Assembly (NCBI GenBank): GCA_015063885.1
Contig: SVTH01000001.1
Location: 1-64,000 of the forward strand
Source of the DNA: Oscillospiraceae bacterium
GTDB lineage: Bacteria > Bacillota > Clostridia > Oscillospirales > CAG-382
Direction: 5' to 3'
Length of the DNA: 64,000 nucleotides
Shown: positions 33,199 through 43,900 of the stretch, piece by piece
Layout of the letters: each line of letters opens with the position of its first letter
How positions within the stretch are numbered: the first letter of the stretch is position 1
Position numbers and translations under genes: made by a program
Notes under the pieces: model-generated
The model's database searches: none
What the model was told of the DNA's origin: nothing
Seen by the model: only the letters and a program-made list of their open reading frames with translations

Positions 33199-36100
33199 TT
33201 ATGCGTGTGCGTCGGCATTCAGAATGGCGTGGCGCTTCAGCAGGGCGTAATCCGCGGAGCGGATGCTTCCGTCACCGTTCATATCCGCCGCAGCCGTCTG
33301 GAGCTCCGCCAACTCTTTTCCTGCGGTAAACCGCTTCAGAAGAATATAGTCCACGGCGTTGCATTTGCCGTCGCCGTTCAGGTCGCCCTTGACCACTACG
33401 GTGGCGGTCTGTCCGTAGAGGGAAACCAGAGTGCCGGTACGGACGGGAGCTTCGGGAGAAAGGAATTCCTCGTTTTCGTCATAGATCTGACCGTATTTGA
33501 ATTCCACAAAGCCGTCAGCCAGATCCGATGCATTCAGGCGGGTCTCTACTCCGGTAAGCAAGCCATCCTTCAACTGCCAACCGCTGAGTGCCTTGGGAGT
33601 GAGGGTTCCGAATTCATTCCCCACCTCCACCACGATGGGCTGGGAATACAGCGTGTAGGTCTGTCCGTCGGGAAGCTTGGTTTGATAAGCCACCATAAAG
33701 GAGGCGGTGCCTGCCTTCAGGCCCCATACGGAGCCGTCCGCTTCCACGCGGATGACGCCGTCGTTCTCCAGCATGACGATCTCCGCCTTATCCGTAACGG
33801 CCTTTTCCTTGCCGCCGTAGGTCAGGGAGCTGATTTCGAAGCGGGTCTTCTTGTCTACGTTTACCTTCAGCTCCGCAGGTGCGGAGATGGTCTTCACGGT
33901 ATTCTTCAGATACTGGGGATCGTCTGTGGTCATGCCGTTCACCCCCGCCAGGAACATCTTGCAGACCTGTGCCGCGGAGCCCAGGTTGTAGGTCCAGGTC
34001 CAAAGGGTGAGACCGCGGTCGTTGGCATCCCGCAGGAATTCGCTCGTCAGATTGCCGTAGTTGATGGCCATGGTGGCGTGATAGCTCAGAATGTCCGTCT
34101 GCTTTTCGTAGTATGCGTTGAGGGTCCCGGCGTGATCCGAGCCGTCGGAGAAGCCGGTTGCCCCGATGAGGTAGCCGGTGGAAACGTTCAGATACTTCTT
34201 CGCTTCGGTGAGCTGGTTGGCGTAGAAGCTGATGAACACCACCTGGTCTTCCATTTCATACTTTTTGATCAGATCCACGCAGGCCTTGGAAAGTCCCGCT
34301 TGCCCGGATTTGATCTCGCAAAGGAACTTCACGTCCTTGCCCTGGAACTCCTGCAGGATCTCCTCGAAGGTGGGGATCACCTCCTGGGTGAGCACACCGC
34401 TGGCGTTCTTCAATCGGTACTGCTTGAGCTGGTCGCAGGTCATGTTGGCGATATTACCCGTGCCGTTGGTGGTACGGTCGATGGAACCGTCGTGCATCAC
34501 CATCACCACGCCGTCTGCGCTGAGGTGTACGTCGATCTCGATGCAATCCGCGCCTACCTCGTAAGCGCCGATACAAGCCGCCATGGAGTTTTCGGGGTAC
34601 TTGGTGGAATAGCCTCTGTGAGCGGTCCACACGGGAGTGCGGGTCAAAGCGTCGGAGGCGGTGAAGATCTCCTTCTGAACGGAAGCGATCAGCTGGTAAT
34701 CGTTGCTCACCACGGCGTTGGCACCGGAGGCGATCATACGTGCCCCCTGGGTAACCGTCAGAACCATTTCATCGAATACCCATACGGCAAGCTCGAATTC
34801 CTGGAGCTTGGCAACCACGTCCTTGGTGGCCGCCTCTGCAGAGAGGATAACGGCTTGGGCGTAAGCACCCGCCGCCATGTTGTAAATATCGTAGATTTTC
34901 TGGTCGCTGAAGGGGCCGTCCCATTCGGAAAGGTCCAACGCACCGCGGATCACGGTCTTGTTTTTTTCGCGGGCGTATTTTACCACCTCCGGATCATCGG
35001 AGCCCACCAGGACCTCGGGCACCTTGGTGACCTTCAAGGCGTCGTTGAGCTTATCCACCTGTTCCTTGCTGGTCAGCTTGAACTGAGGGATCACGTTCTT
35101 TTCCGCACACATGGTAAGTGCCTGCTCGAACACCCAGGGATCGTCCATAACACTGCCCCCCATGCTCTTGAGGCTGATATAGACCGCCGCGGGAAGCTCC
35201 TCGTTTTGAAGGATCTCTTCCAAGCGGGGGAATCCCACGTACGCATGGTTGGAAACGTAGTTGGTGATGGTGGAGTCTCCCCGATTTGCGGAGTTGTCGA
35301 TGAGCTTGGGGACCACCTTGGGACGTTCCGGAGCCGCCTCCTGCACGGTGATGCGGATGGAATCCACGTTCATGGTACCGTAGTTGGAGATCAGGCCCAC
35401 GTAGCCCTTGGGATGTGCCTTGGCGTCGCCGATGAACAGCTGGGACTTCCCGTCGATGAGGTATTGCACCGTGTTTTCGTATGCGATCACCGTCAGGTTA
35501 TGATATCCCGCATCCGTCATATTCAACGTCTCGGAGGTTTTGTAGATCACGTTCCAGCCGTTGGCGGGAGTACGTTCCGCAAACTCCACGGTACTGCTGG
35601 TGGTGTTGGCGCGGACGCACATGTGGTAATAGGGGTAATAATATCTGTTGGCGTTTTCAATACGGTAAGCGATGGAGCACCATCTGGAGCCGTTGAGCAC
35701 GTCCGTTTGGCTTGCCATGATGGAAATGGCGTAGTCGCCGAAATCCCCCAGCCATTCGGGAAGGATGGCACGGTAATAGTCACCGCTTTTATTGCCCATG
35801 TGGAACACGCCGTCGCTGACGGTGACGGAGCCTGCGTTCAGGAAATTCCATCCCTCGGCCTTAAGATCCTCCGCCGTACAGTCGAAATCGTTCTCGTAGA
35901 GCACGAATTCCGTCTCCTCGGGCTCCTTGGCAACCAGGTACACCCTTTCGGTAACGCTCCCTGCGGCGGCCGTCAGCGTCAAAACGCCCTTCTTCCCGGC
36001 CTTTACCGTTTCCACGGCCTTTCCGTCCAGCGTCCAGGACAGATCCTTGGCCTTCAGAACGGTACCGTTGTCTGCCGTGACGTCGTAGCGGGAAAGGTCG

Positions 36101-36255
36101 ATCTCCTCGCCCACGTCGGCGGTGATCACGGGATTGGTCTTGCTGATGACGATAGGATCTCCCTCAGCGGCAGAGCCTGTGAAGGGGAGGGCGGCAGCTG
36201 CCGAAAACAGCATGGCCGCCGTCAGCAATGCGGATAAAACTCTTCTCATTTTCAT
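33199..36255 (-). CDS. Secreted glycerophosphodiester phosphodiesterase with dockerin
   Basis: 1018 residues with a signal peptide ending near GSAAEG. A LamG-like beta-sandwich lies at about 115-310. The GDPD TIM barrel at about 538-790 has the catalytic pair HRGYSTKYPENS, the metal motif EIDVHLSADG and the second histidine in MVMHDGSIDRTTNGTG, ending WTWTYN...MTTDDP. The stretch 320-520 looks like a decayed GDPD barrel without these residues (it ends GANAVVSNDY). An Ig-like region follows, then a C-terminal dockerin with loops DLNGDGKCNAVDY and DMNGDGSIRSADY. It would cleave glycerophosphodiesters, for example from lipids or teichoic acids, outside the cell. The start is set by GGGGGTAT 5' of the ATG at 36255. 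It lies 16 nt behind murQ. Confidence 0.87.
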   Translation of the reverse strand: MKMRRVLSALLTAAMLFSAAAALPFTGSAAEGDPIVISKTNPVITADVGEEIDLSRYDVTADNGTVLKAKDLSWTLDGKAVETVKAGKKGVLTLTAAAGSVTERVYLVAKEPEETEFVLYENDFDCTAEDLKAEGWNFLNAGSVTVSDGVFHMGNKSGDYYRAILPEWLGDFGDYAISIMASQTDVLNGSRWCSIAYRIENANRYYYPYYHMCVRANTTSSTVEFAERTPANGWNVIYKTSETLNMTDAGYHNLTVIAYENTVQYLIDGKSQLFIGDAKAHPKGYVGLISNYGTMNVDSIRITVQEAAPERPKVVPKLIDNSANRGDSTITNYVSNHAYVGFPRLEEILQNEELPAAVYISLKSMGGSVMDDPWVFEQALTMCAEKNVIPQFKLTSKEQVDKLNDALKVTKVPEVLVGSDDPEVVKYAREKNKTVIRGALDLSEWDGPFSDQKIYDIYNMAAGAYAQAVILSAEAATKDVVAKLQEFELAVWVFDEMVLTVTQGARMIASGANAVVSNDYQLIASVQKEIFTASDALTRTPVWTAHRGYSTKYPENSMAACIGAYEVGADCIEIDVHLSADGVVMVMHDGSIDRTTNGTGNIANMTCDQLKQYRLKNASGVLTQEVIPTFEEILQEFQGKDVKFLCEIKSGQAGLSKACVDLIKKYEMEDQVVFISFYANQLTEAKKYLNVSTGYLIGATGFSDGSDHAGTLNAYYEKQTDILSYHATMAINYGNLTSEFLRDANDRGLTLWTWTYNLGSAAQVCKMFLAGVNGMTTDDPQYLKNTVKTISAPAELKVNVDKKTRFEISSLTYGGKEKAVTDKAEIVMLENDGVIRVEADGSVWGLKAGTASFMVAYQTKLPDGQTYTLYSQPIVVEVGNEFGTLTPKALSGWQLKDGLLTGVETRLNASDLADGFVEFKYGQIYDENEEFLSPEAPVRTGTLVSLYGQTATVVVKGDLNGDGKCNAVDYILLKRFTAGKELAELQTAAADMNGDGSIRSADYALLKRHAILNADAHA

Positions 36256-36271
36256 CGGTATACCCCCTGTA

Positions 36272-37111
36272 TTATAATGAAATATTTTCGGATTCAACGG
36301 CGTCCATAGCGTCTGCGATCACGTTGTTCGCCCGTTTCAGTGCTTCCTCTGCTTTTTCGGGAGAGCATCCCGTCTTTTGGCAGATCATACGGATGGCCCT
36401 TGCCACCAGCTTTTGGTTGGAGGGGATCATATAGGCCATGTAATTTCCCCGTACCCTGCCGTACCGCACCATGGCGCCGGTGGAGAGCATGTTCAGAATC
36501 ATCTTCTGGCCCGTCCCCGCCTTCATGCGGGTGGAGCCGTTGATCACCTCGGGACCCACCTCCGCCGCAATGGCAAGATCGCAGAGAGGGATGAGGTCGC
36601 TGTTTTTGTTGCAGGTGATGCACACCGTCTTGGTGCCCAAGGACCTTGCGTAGGCCAGAGCACCCTTCACGCAGTTGGCAGATCCGCTGGCGGAAATGGC
36701 TACCAGAATATCCTTCCCGCAGTAGCCGTATTCCTCCTTCATCAGATCCGCAATGCTGTTCGGATTGTCCTCCGCATCCTCCGCGGGGTTGATGATGGCG
36801 CTGTAACCGCCCGCCATCAGGCCGATCACTCTGCCGTACAGCCCGTAGGTGGGCGGGATCTCGGAAGCGTCCACCACCCCAAGCCTGCCGGAGGTTCCCG
36901 CACCGCAATAAAAGATGCGTCCCTCGTTCTTCAATACCTCCGCCAGCAGGTCAATTGCCTCCCCGATCTCGGGCAGACATTTTTCCACCGCAAAGGCTAC
37001 GGTCTTGTCCTCTTCGTTGATGCACCTTGCGATCTCAAGGGCACTCATTTTGTCGATCTGCGACGTGGAAGCATTTTTTTGCTCCGTCGTCAGAGTATGA
37101 TATTCAGCCAT
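36272..37111 (-). CDS. murQ: N-acetylmuramic acid 6-phosphate etherase
   Basis: 279 residues of the SIS-domain family. The signature FYCGAGTSGRLGVVDASEIPPTYG is present (about residues 66-89; the family has IGAGTSGRLG), with a second conserved motif NGSTRMKAGTGQKMILNML. The enzyme removes lactate from MurNAc-6P to give GlcNAc-6P during recycling of cell-wall sugars. It is about 20 residues shorter than usual at the C-terminus. No MurNAc phosphotransferase or kinase gene adjoins it; a secreted GDPD gene follows in the same transcript. Confidence 0.92.
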   Translation of the reverse strand: MAEYHTLTTEQKNASTSQIDKMSALEIARCINEEDKTVAFAVEKCLPEIGEAIDLLAEVLKNEGRIFYCGAGTSGRLGVVDASEIPPTYGLYGRVIGLMAGGYSAIINPAEDAEDNPNSIADLMKEEYGYCGKDILVAISASGSANCVKGALAYARSLGTKTVCITCNKNSDLIPLCDLAIAAEVGPEVINGSTRMKAGTGQKMILNMLSTGAMVRYGRVRGNYMAYMIPSNQKLVARAIRMICQKTGCSPEKAEEALKRANNVIADAMDAVESENISL

Positions 37112-37154
37112 GCTGCAAAAGCCTTTCTGTTTTTGGGAATTTTTGCTTGGGTAT

Positions 37155-37184
37155 ATTTTAACATAGAGCCCCCTTCTTTGTCAA
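37155..37184 (-). promoter_or_regulatory. Promoter of murQ
   Basis: On the minus strand TTGACA (37179-37184), 18 bp, TAAAAT (37155-37160). It diverges from the promoter at 37226-37254. Confidence 0.78.
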
Positions 37185-37225
37185 TCATTTTTATGCACCT
37201 TTTCGGAAAAAAGTCTTAAAACCCG

Positions 37226-37254
37226 TTGACAAAAAAGGGAAGATATGGTACTAT
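37226..37254 (+). promoter_or_regulatory. Promoter of the glycosyltransferase operon
   Basis: TTGACA (37226-37231), 17 bp, TACTAT (37249-37254). Confidence 0.82.
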
Positions 37255-37294
37255 TGAACAAGAGAAAAATGCCTTGGAGAGGGAGGGTTTTTGT

Positions 37295-38266
37295 ATGGAA
37301 TTGATCAGCGTTATGGTTCCTTGTTATAACGAGGAAGAATCCCTGCCTCTGTTTCGGGAGGAGATCCTGCGGGTGATGGCTTCCATGCCGGAATATGCCT
37401 TTGAGGTGATCTTTGCCGACGACGGTTCCAAGGATAAGACCTTGCACCTCCTGCGGGAGTTTGCCGCCGGGGACGACCGCTTCCGCTACGTCTCCTTTAC
37501 CCGCAATTTCGGCAAAGAAGCCGCCATGTACGCCCTTTTGCAGGCGTCAAAAGGGGATTTCGTGGTGTATATGGATGCGGATCTCCAGGATCCCCCTTCC
37601 TTGCTGCCCCGTATGATGGCACTTTTGAAGGAGAAGGGATGCGACAGCATCGGCACCCGCCGCTCCTCCCGGAAAGGGGAGCCTCCCATCAGAAGCTTTT
37701 TTGCCAACGTGTTCTATAAGATGATCAACCGCATCTCCAACGTGCGCTTGGTGCCTGCGGCAAGAGATTACCGCCTCATGTCCCGCCGCATGGCGGATTC
37801 CATCCTTTCCCTGTGTGAGTATAACCGTTTCTCCAAGGGTATCTTCGAGTGGGTGGGCTACGAGACGGAATGGATCTCCTACGAGAACGTGGAGCGCAGC
37901 GCGGGGAAGACCAAGTTCTCCTTCTGGAAGCTGTTTAAGTATTCCCTGGAATGCATCATCGCCTTTTCCACCGCCCCCTTGGCCATCGCCTCCGTTATGG
38001 GCTTCGTGTTCTGCTTTGCGGCCTTTATCGGGATCCTGGTGGTGATCATCCGCGCCCTGCTGGGTGTGGATTCCGCCTTCGGCTGGGCGTCCATGATGTG
38101 CGTCATCCTGTTCGTGGGGGGCGTTTTGGAGTTTTCCATCGGCATTTTGGGCGGCTATCTGTCCAAGACCTATCTGGAAAGCAAGCACCGTCCCATCTAT
38201 CTTTCCAAGGAGACGGAAAACGACCTGAAGGAGAAGGACCATGTTCGGCTTCAAGAGAAAAGATAA
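37295..38266 (+). CDS. Family 2 glycosyltransferase, polyprenol-phosphate type (GtrB/DPM1-like)
   Basis: 323 residues. The GT-A domain (1-220) begins ISVMVPCYNEEESLPLF and has the metal-binding segment MDADLQDPPSLLP, ahead of an RDYRLMSRRM acceptor-site stretch. Two membrane helices close the protein (about 227-257 and 265-290). Such enzymes load a sugar from UDP or GDP onto undecaprenyl phosphate at the inner face of the membrane. No GtrA flippase is adjacent. The ATG at 37295 has GGGAGGG upstream. It overlaps the next small gene by 26 nt. Confidence 0.88.
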   Translation: MELISVMVPCYNEEESLPLFREEILRVMASMPEYAFEVIFADDGSKDKTLHLLREFAAGDDRFRYVSFTRNFGKEAAMYALLQASKGDFVVYMDADLQDPPSLLPRMMALLKEKGCDSIGTRRSSRKGEPPIRSFFANVFYKMINRISNVRLVPAARDYRLMSRRMADSILSLCEYNRFSKGIFEWVGYETEWISYENVERSAGKTKFSFWKLFKYSLECIIAFSTAPLAIASVMGFVFCFAAFIGILVVIIRALLGVDSAFGWASMMCVILFVGGVLEFSIGILGGYLSKTYLESKHRPIYLSKETENDLKEKDHVRLQEKR

Positions 38267-38579
38267 ACCGCCCCGCAATACGGACAGCGCCGAGTTCCGT
38301 CTGTGGATGGCGAAAAAGCTGGACGGCAGATCCCTGCGGTACATTTTGGAGCGGGGAGAGGACAGCGTGGAGCGCGTCATCGGCAAAGGCGGCGTTCTCA
38401 GCCTGTACGAAGGGGAGTTCAGCGTGATCTCGGGGGATAAGACCCTGTTCGTCACCACCGCCTCGGAATTGAAGGCGTGGGAATTCCTGTCCCTGGAGGG
38501 AGCCACCCTGACGGGGTTCGATAAGGTAGAAGGTAAGGAAAGAACCATCCTTGCTTACTATAAATATTACCGTGATTGA
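38241..38579 (+). CDS. Hypothetical protein, 112 residues
   Basis: A small soluble protein with basic N-terminus MFGFKRKDKPP, a short helix AEFRLWMAKKLDGR and a beta-rich remainder (GVLSLYEGEFSVIS, TLFVTTASELKAWEF). Its start lies inside the end of the glycosyltransferase gene, with AAGGAGAAGGA just ahead, so translation is coupled. No family was recognised. Linkage to the glycosyltransferase suggests an accessory role. Confidence 0.7.
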   Translation: MFGFKRKDKPPRNTDSAEFRLWMAKKLDGRSLRYILERGEDSVERVIGKGGVLSLYEGEFSVISGDKTLFVTTASELKAWEFLSLEGATLTGFDKVEGKERTILAYYKYYRD

Positions 38580-38601
38580 TCAAATGTAAAGGAGATCTAC
38601 A

Positions 38602-39690
38602 ATGGATAAGAAACTCAGAATCGGTATCATCGGTTGCGGCGGTATTGCCAACGGCAAGCACATGCCCGCGCTTAAGAACTGCTCCGACCTGGCGGAAATG
38701 GTCTATTTCTGCGACCTGGAGCTTTCCCGCGCTGAGGCGGCTGCCAAGAAGTTCGGCACCCCCGACGCAAAGGTCTGCACCGACTATAAGGAGCTTTTGG
38801 CAGACGAGACCATCGACGTGGTCCACGTTTGTACCCCCAACCGCTCCCACAGCTTCATCACCGTGGACGCTCTGGAGGCAGGTAAGCACGTTATGTGCGA
38901 AAAGCCCATGGCCATCAACTCCGAGGAAGCACAGAAGATGCTGGACGCCGCAAAGCGCACCGGCAAGAAGCTGACCATCGGTTACCAGAACCGTCACCGT
39001 CCCGATTCTATGTATATTAAGAAGGAATGCGAGGACGGCACCCTGGGCGAGATCTACTACGCCAAGGCAACCGCTATCCGCCGCAGAGCCGTTCCCACCT
39101 GGGGCGTGTTCATGAACGAATACGAGCAGGGCGGCGGCCCCCTCATCGACATCGGCACCCATGCTCTGGACCTGACCCTGTGGTGCATGGATAACTATAA
39201 GCCCAAGTATTGCGTTGGCACCGTGTACCACAAGCTGGGCGATAAGTTCCCCACCGGCAACGCCTGGGGCGACTGGAAGCCCGGCGAGCTCACCGTTGAG
39301 GATTCCGCTTTCGGCTTCATCGTTATGGAAAACGGCGCTACCGTGGTTCTGGAATCCAGCTGGGCGCTGAACTCCCTGGACGTCCGTGAGGCCGTTACCA
39401 CCCTGTGCGGCACCGACGGCGGCGCAGATATGGAAGGCGGCGTGCGTATCAACGGCATCCGCAACGGAAGACAGTACGTTCTGAAGCCCGACCTGTCCGC
39501 AGGCGGCGTGGCCTTCTACGAGGGCGCAGGCGCAGGATCTCCTCAGGATAACGAGGCACGCCTGTGGCTCAACGCCGTCATCAACGACACCGATCCCTTC
39601 GTGCTCCCCGAGCAGGCACTGGTGGTCAGCCGCATCCTGGAGGGCATCTACATCTCCGCCAAGACCGGAGAGCCCTACTACTTTAATTAA
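38602..39690 (+). CDS. Gfo/Idh/MocA-family NAD(P)-dependent oxidoreductase
   Basis: 362 residues. The Rossmann domain opens IGIIGCGGIANGKHMPAL. The family motif CEKPMAINSEEAQKML is present with its Lys-Pro near residue 97, and the C-terminal alpha/beta domain has GGPLIDIGTHALDLTLWCM with the catalytic histidine. These enzymes oxidise or reduce sugars and inositols; the substrate is unknown. AAAGGAGATC lies before the ATG. A TIM-barrel isomerase-like gene follows after 18 nt, a pairing typical of sugar or inositol catabolism. Confidence 0.9.
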   Translation: MDKKLRIGIIGCGGIANGKHMPALKNCSDLAEMVYFCDLELSRAEAAAKKFGTPDAKVCTDYKELLADETIDVVHVCTPNRSHSFITVDALEAGKHVMCEKPMAINSEEAQKMLDAAKRTGKKLTIGYQNRHRPDSMYIKKECEDGTLGEIYYAKATAIRRRAVPTWGVFMNEYEQGGGPLIDIGTHALDLTLWCMDNYKPKYCVGTVYHKLGDKFPTGNAWGDWKPGELTVEDSAFGFIVMENGATVVLESSWALNSLDVREAVTTLCGTDGGADMEGGVRINGIRNGRQYVLKPDLSAGGVAFYEGAGAGSPQDNEARLWLNAVINDTDPFVLPEQALVVSRILEGIYISAKTGEPYYFN

Positions 39691-39708
39691 ATAGGAAGGA
39701 AAAGCTCC

Positions 39709-40677
39709 ATGAAATTAGGCGTATGTGCGGTTCTGTTCGGCGATCAAACGCTGGATAAGACCCTTCCGTATCTGAAATCCATCGGCATCGAGGAATTGGA
39801 GATCGGCGCAGGCGGTTACCCCGGCAAGGCTCACTGTGATCCCGCCGTCCTTCTGAAGGACGAAAAGGCTCTGGAATCCTTCAAGGAGACCATCGCTTTC
39901 CACGGCCTGCCCATCAACACCCTCAGCTGCCACGGCAACCCCGTCCACCCCGACAAGGCCACCCGTGAAAGCTACCGCGAGGATTTCCGCAACACCATCC
40001 TCCTGTGCGAAAAGCTGGGGATCAAGAAGATCATCGGCTTCTCCGGTTGCCCCGGCGACAGCCCGGACGCAAAATACCCCAACTGGGTGACCTGCCCCTG
40101 GCCCAACGATTTCTCCGATCTGCTGAAATGGCAGTGGGAGGAAGTCCTGGTGCCCTATTGGAAGGAAGAAGTGCAGTTTGCCGAAGCCCACGGCATCGAG
40201 AAGATCGCCCTGGAAATGCATCCCGGCTTCTGCGTGTATAACCCCGAGACTCTGCTGCACCTCCGCAGCGAGGTGGGCAACCTCATCGGTGCCAACATGG
40301 ACCCCTCTCACCTGATCTGGCAGGGGATCGACCCCGTTGCCGCCATCCGTACCTTGGGGGACGCCATCTACCACGTCCACGCAAAGGACACCAAGGTGGA
40401 TGCTCTCAACACCGCCGTCAACGGCGTGCTGGATACCAAGCCCTATGCCGACGAGCTCCACCGCTCCTGGGTGTTCCGCTCCGTGGGCTACGGCAACGAT
40501 ATGCAGTATTGGCGCGACTTTATCAGCAACCTCCGCCTCGTTGGGTATGACGATATCCTCTCCATCGAGCATGAGGACAGCATCATGACCAACGTGGAAG
40601 GTCTGGAAAAGGCCGCTTACTTCCTGAAGCAGGCCATCATTAAGGACCCCAAGCCTACCGGTATGTGGTGGGTATAA
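39709..40677 (+). CDS. Sugar phosphate isomerase/epimerase-like TIM-barrel protein
   Basis: 322 residues of the xylose isomerase-like barrel family. Metal-ligand positions are visible: EMHPGF, NMDPSHLIWQGIDP, YHVHAKDT and the final EHEDSI. The N-terminus LGVCAVLFGDQTLDKTLPYL gives the first strand. Family members interconvert keto and aldo sugars or inositol derivatives. Together with the preceding oxidoreductase it probably forms a short pathway for an unidentified sugar. A strong terminator follows. Confidence 0.88.
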   Translation: MKLGVCAVLFGDQTLDKTLPYLKSIGIEELEIGAGGYPGKAHCDPAVLLKDEKALESFKETIAFHGLPINTLSCHGNPVHPDKATRESYREDFRNTILLCEKLGIKKIIGFSGCPGDSPDAKYPNWVTCPWPNDFSDLLKWQWEEVLVPYWKEEVQFAEAHGIEKIALEMHPGFCVYNPETLLHLRSEVGNLIGANMDPSHLIWQGIDPVAAIRTLGDAIYHVHAKDTKVDALNTAVNGVLDTKPYADELHRSWVFRSVGYGNDMQYWRDFISNLRLVGYDDILSIEHEDSIMTNVEGLEKAAYFLKQAIIKDPKPTGMWWV

Positions 40678-40712
40678 CCCCATAGACTCCCCGGAAAACG
40701 GAATTTTTACTC

Positions 40713-40749
40713 ACAAGCGGACGGCGTAACAGCGGTCCGCTTGTTTTTT
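40713..40749 (+). terminator. Terminator of the oxidoreductase/isomerase unit
   Basis: Stem ACAAGCGGAC/GTCCGCTTGT (40713-40722/40735-40744) followed by a T run. Confidence 0.88.
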
Positions 40750-40838
40750 GCCAAAAAAACTGTACGATTTGTCAAAAAATTGGTGAAAGATTTGGGAAAT
40801 ATTTCCCATAGTATAGCCAAAAAACTTGAAAAAAGAGG

Positions 40839-40867
40839 TTGACAATCTTCATAAAAGGGTATATAAT
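40839..40867 (+). promoter_or_regulatory. Promoter of the Cys-repeat dockerin gene
   Basis: TTGACA (40839-40844), 17 bp, TATAAT (40862-40867): full consensus. The 5' leader of about 80 nt holds a 6-bp hairpin GACCTT/AAGGTC (40885-40909). Confidence 0.92.
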
Positions 40868-40955
40868 GGATTATGTATTAGGATGACCTTACTTTGGGGG
40901 TACAAGGTCGGGTTTAACTTATGCAAAAAAATAATTTATATAAAGTGAGGATGCT

Positions 40956-43900
40956 ATGAAGACAGTATTCAAAAGACTGATCAGCTCTCTGCTGTTGGTC
41001 GTCATGCTGGTCGCAGCTGTTCCCGCCTCTCTGGTCTCTGCCGCTTCGGCAGATATCGACTGGGAATATCTGAAGGAAAAGTATGAACTGACCGATTCGC
41101 AGATTGACGCAGCCAAGGACATCGCCGACGAGTTCGATCTGACTCCCGAGCAGATTGACGCCGTCGAAGACTACTACGACTCCCTGACTCCCGCAGAGCA
41201 GGAAGAGCTCAAAGAGGCTGTTAAGAACGGCGAGATCACCGGTCCCGACGATCTTCCCGGCACGGATTCCAAGAAGTTCATGAGAGCAATGTTCATTGCT
41301 ACCATGAAGCGTGCGGCTAAGGATATCCTGAACCGTGTTGTGGAAGCCATGGAAGGCGTCACCGTTAAGAACCCCTTTGATATCGACCGCGTTTATGACG
41401 AGCACGGCAACATCGCAGGTATCAACTTCGTGTTGGAAGCTGCCGATGACGTGAACGTTCTGGAGGCTGTTAAATCCATCGTCGAGAAGTACGACGTTCT
41501 CGGCGCTCTGAAGATGGTTGCCGGTGCGGTTCTCCTCTTTGATGAGGTTTCCGTGGACGGTTACACCGTTTACGACCTGGCAGACCCCTCCGACATCCGT
41601 AACGCCCTGGTAGAGATCTACAGATCCAACCCCATCGAGTTCTCCACCATCGCAAACATGAAGGGCAACACCCTTGCAACCTACAACTTCTCTCTGGCTT
41701 GCCGCGGCGTTGAGATCGAGCTTCCCGTAAGCTTCGTGATCAACTGCTCTCAGGCTAAGCTGAGTAAGATCAAGGCTGCCGCAGCAAAGCTTGCCGACCT
41801 GGTTGAAGTCAACGGCGATTTCAACGAGGACGGCGGCGTCTTCTCCGCTGAGTTGGAAGGCATCCTGGACGTTTCCGATTACACCGATAACGTTTTGGAA
41901 TATCTCCTGCCCGAGTATATCGCTCAGGAGTACGCTATGGTTCGTGAGAAGCTCCACGCAGTTTCCATGAACGACGTGATCGACCAGATGAATCTGAAGA
42001 ACCTGCAGCTCGTTGCCGCTAAGCTCGGCCGTACTGCTGAGTTCGACGCTCTGGTAGATAAGATCGTTGCTCACTTCCACCTGAACCCCGCTGAGCCCAA
42101 CGACCTGAAGGCACTGATCCGCCTGATCGACGAGAAGAACCTCTTCTCCTTGTACGTGAAGGCTGCTATGCAGAAGGCTGCCGCTGTTCGCGCTTCTATC
42201 GCCGACATCGACGCTGCCGATCTGAAGAACATCCTCATCGCTCTGGACAATAAGGCTCAGATCCCCGGCTACGTAAAGGCTGCTATCCTGCAGGTATACG
42301 GCGCCAACGCTGAGCTGGTTTCCATCGGCGCAGCCAAGCTGAAGGAGATCGTCCTTGCTCTGGAAGCAAAGGCTGAGATCCCCGAAAGCCTGAAGACCGC
42401 TATCAAGAACCGCTACGGCGTTGACTACGTTCAGAGCAAGCTGAACAAGTCCGTTGGCGACTTCTACAATGGCGACGGCTCCTATTCCTTCACCGTTGGC
42501 AACGGCTTCGCTCCCATGGGCTTTGCTACTTACACGGATGCTGTTCTCAACAAGCTTCTGAACAATAAGGTTTCAGACAGAGTCTCCAAGGCCCTCAAGG
42601 CTCACGGCTATGCTTCCCTCGAGGCATACGTGGATGCCGTTAAGGAAAGATACAGCAAGATCTACTACGGTAAGTACGATCTGGACATGACCTTCACTCT
42701 GGTTCTCTTCAAGACCTACACCGTGAAGTTCGTTGACGAAAACGGCAACGTGATCGACGTTCAGACCGTCGTTGCAGGCGATTACGCCAAGGATCCTTAC
42801 TTCCACGGCGGCTCCAGCCTGAACACCGATTATACCGCAGACAAGTCTTACGAGAACGTAATGACCGATCTGGTCGTTACCCTCTACCCCAAGCACAAGC
42901 TGGTTGAAGTGATCGATCCCGAAGCAACCTGCACCGAGTCCGGTGTTAAGACTATTTACTGTACCGTTGAAGGTTGCGGCTATGTCGTAACCGAGAAGAT
43001 TGACGCTCTGGGCCACCACTACGTTGGCGTGATCACCAAGGAAGCAACCTGCACCGAGGACGGCTTGAAGACCTACACCTGCTCCAGATGCGGCGACACC
43101 TACACCGAAGTGATTCCCGCCGGCGCACATGACTGGCAGGTAATCACGGAAATTCCCGCTACCTGTACCACGGAAGGCTATTATTTGGCAATCTGCGGAA
43201 ACTGTGGCGAGGTGGACGAAAGAATCCTTCCTTTGGTTCCTCACAACTATGTTCCCCATGCTTATGAACCTGCAACCTGTACCGAAGATGGCAAGAAGCA
43301 GTCTATCTGTACTGAATGTAACCACATCAAGACTGAAGTGATTCCCGCACTGGGCCACGATTGGGGCGATTGGGAAACCATTAAGGCTCCCACCGAGACC
43401 GAGACCGGTTTGGAGAGACGCGAATGTAACAGATGCGGCGAGGTAGAGGAGAATGTAATTCCTGCACTTGGCCACACTCACAATTATATCGCAGTTGTAA
43501 CCAATCCCACCTGTACCGAACAGGGCTACACCACTTACACCTGCGCATGCGGCGACAGCTATGTTGCTGACTACGTACCCGCACTGGGCCACAAGTATGA
43601 AGCAGTTGTAACCGCACCCAACTGTACCGATAAGGGTTACACCACCTACACCTGTTCCGTCTGTGGCGATAGCTACGTTGATGACTACGTAGACGCACTG
43701 GGCCACAAGTATGAAGCAGTTGTAACCGCACCCAACTGTACCGATAAGGGTTACACCACCTACACCTGTTCCGTCTGTGGCGATAGCTACGTTGACGACT
43801 ACGTAGATGCACTGGGCCACAAGTATGAAGTAGTTTACACCGATGCTACCTGTACCGATAAGGGTTACACCACCTACACCTGTTCCGTCTGCGGCGACAC

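Noticed and set aside
33193..36237. 1014-residue plus-strand frame opposite the GDPD-dockerin gene
   Set aside because: Shadow of a real gene with signal peptide, GDPD motifs and dockerin.
40921..40959. 12-codon leader ORF overlapping the start of the Cys-repeat gene
   Set aside because: There is no ribosome site ahead of its ATG and no repeated control codons; a chance frame is more likely.
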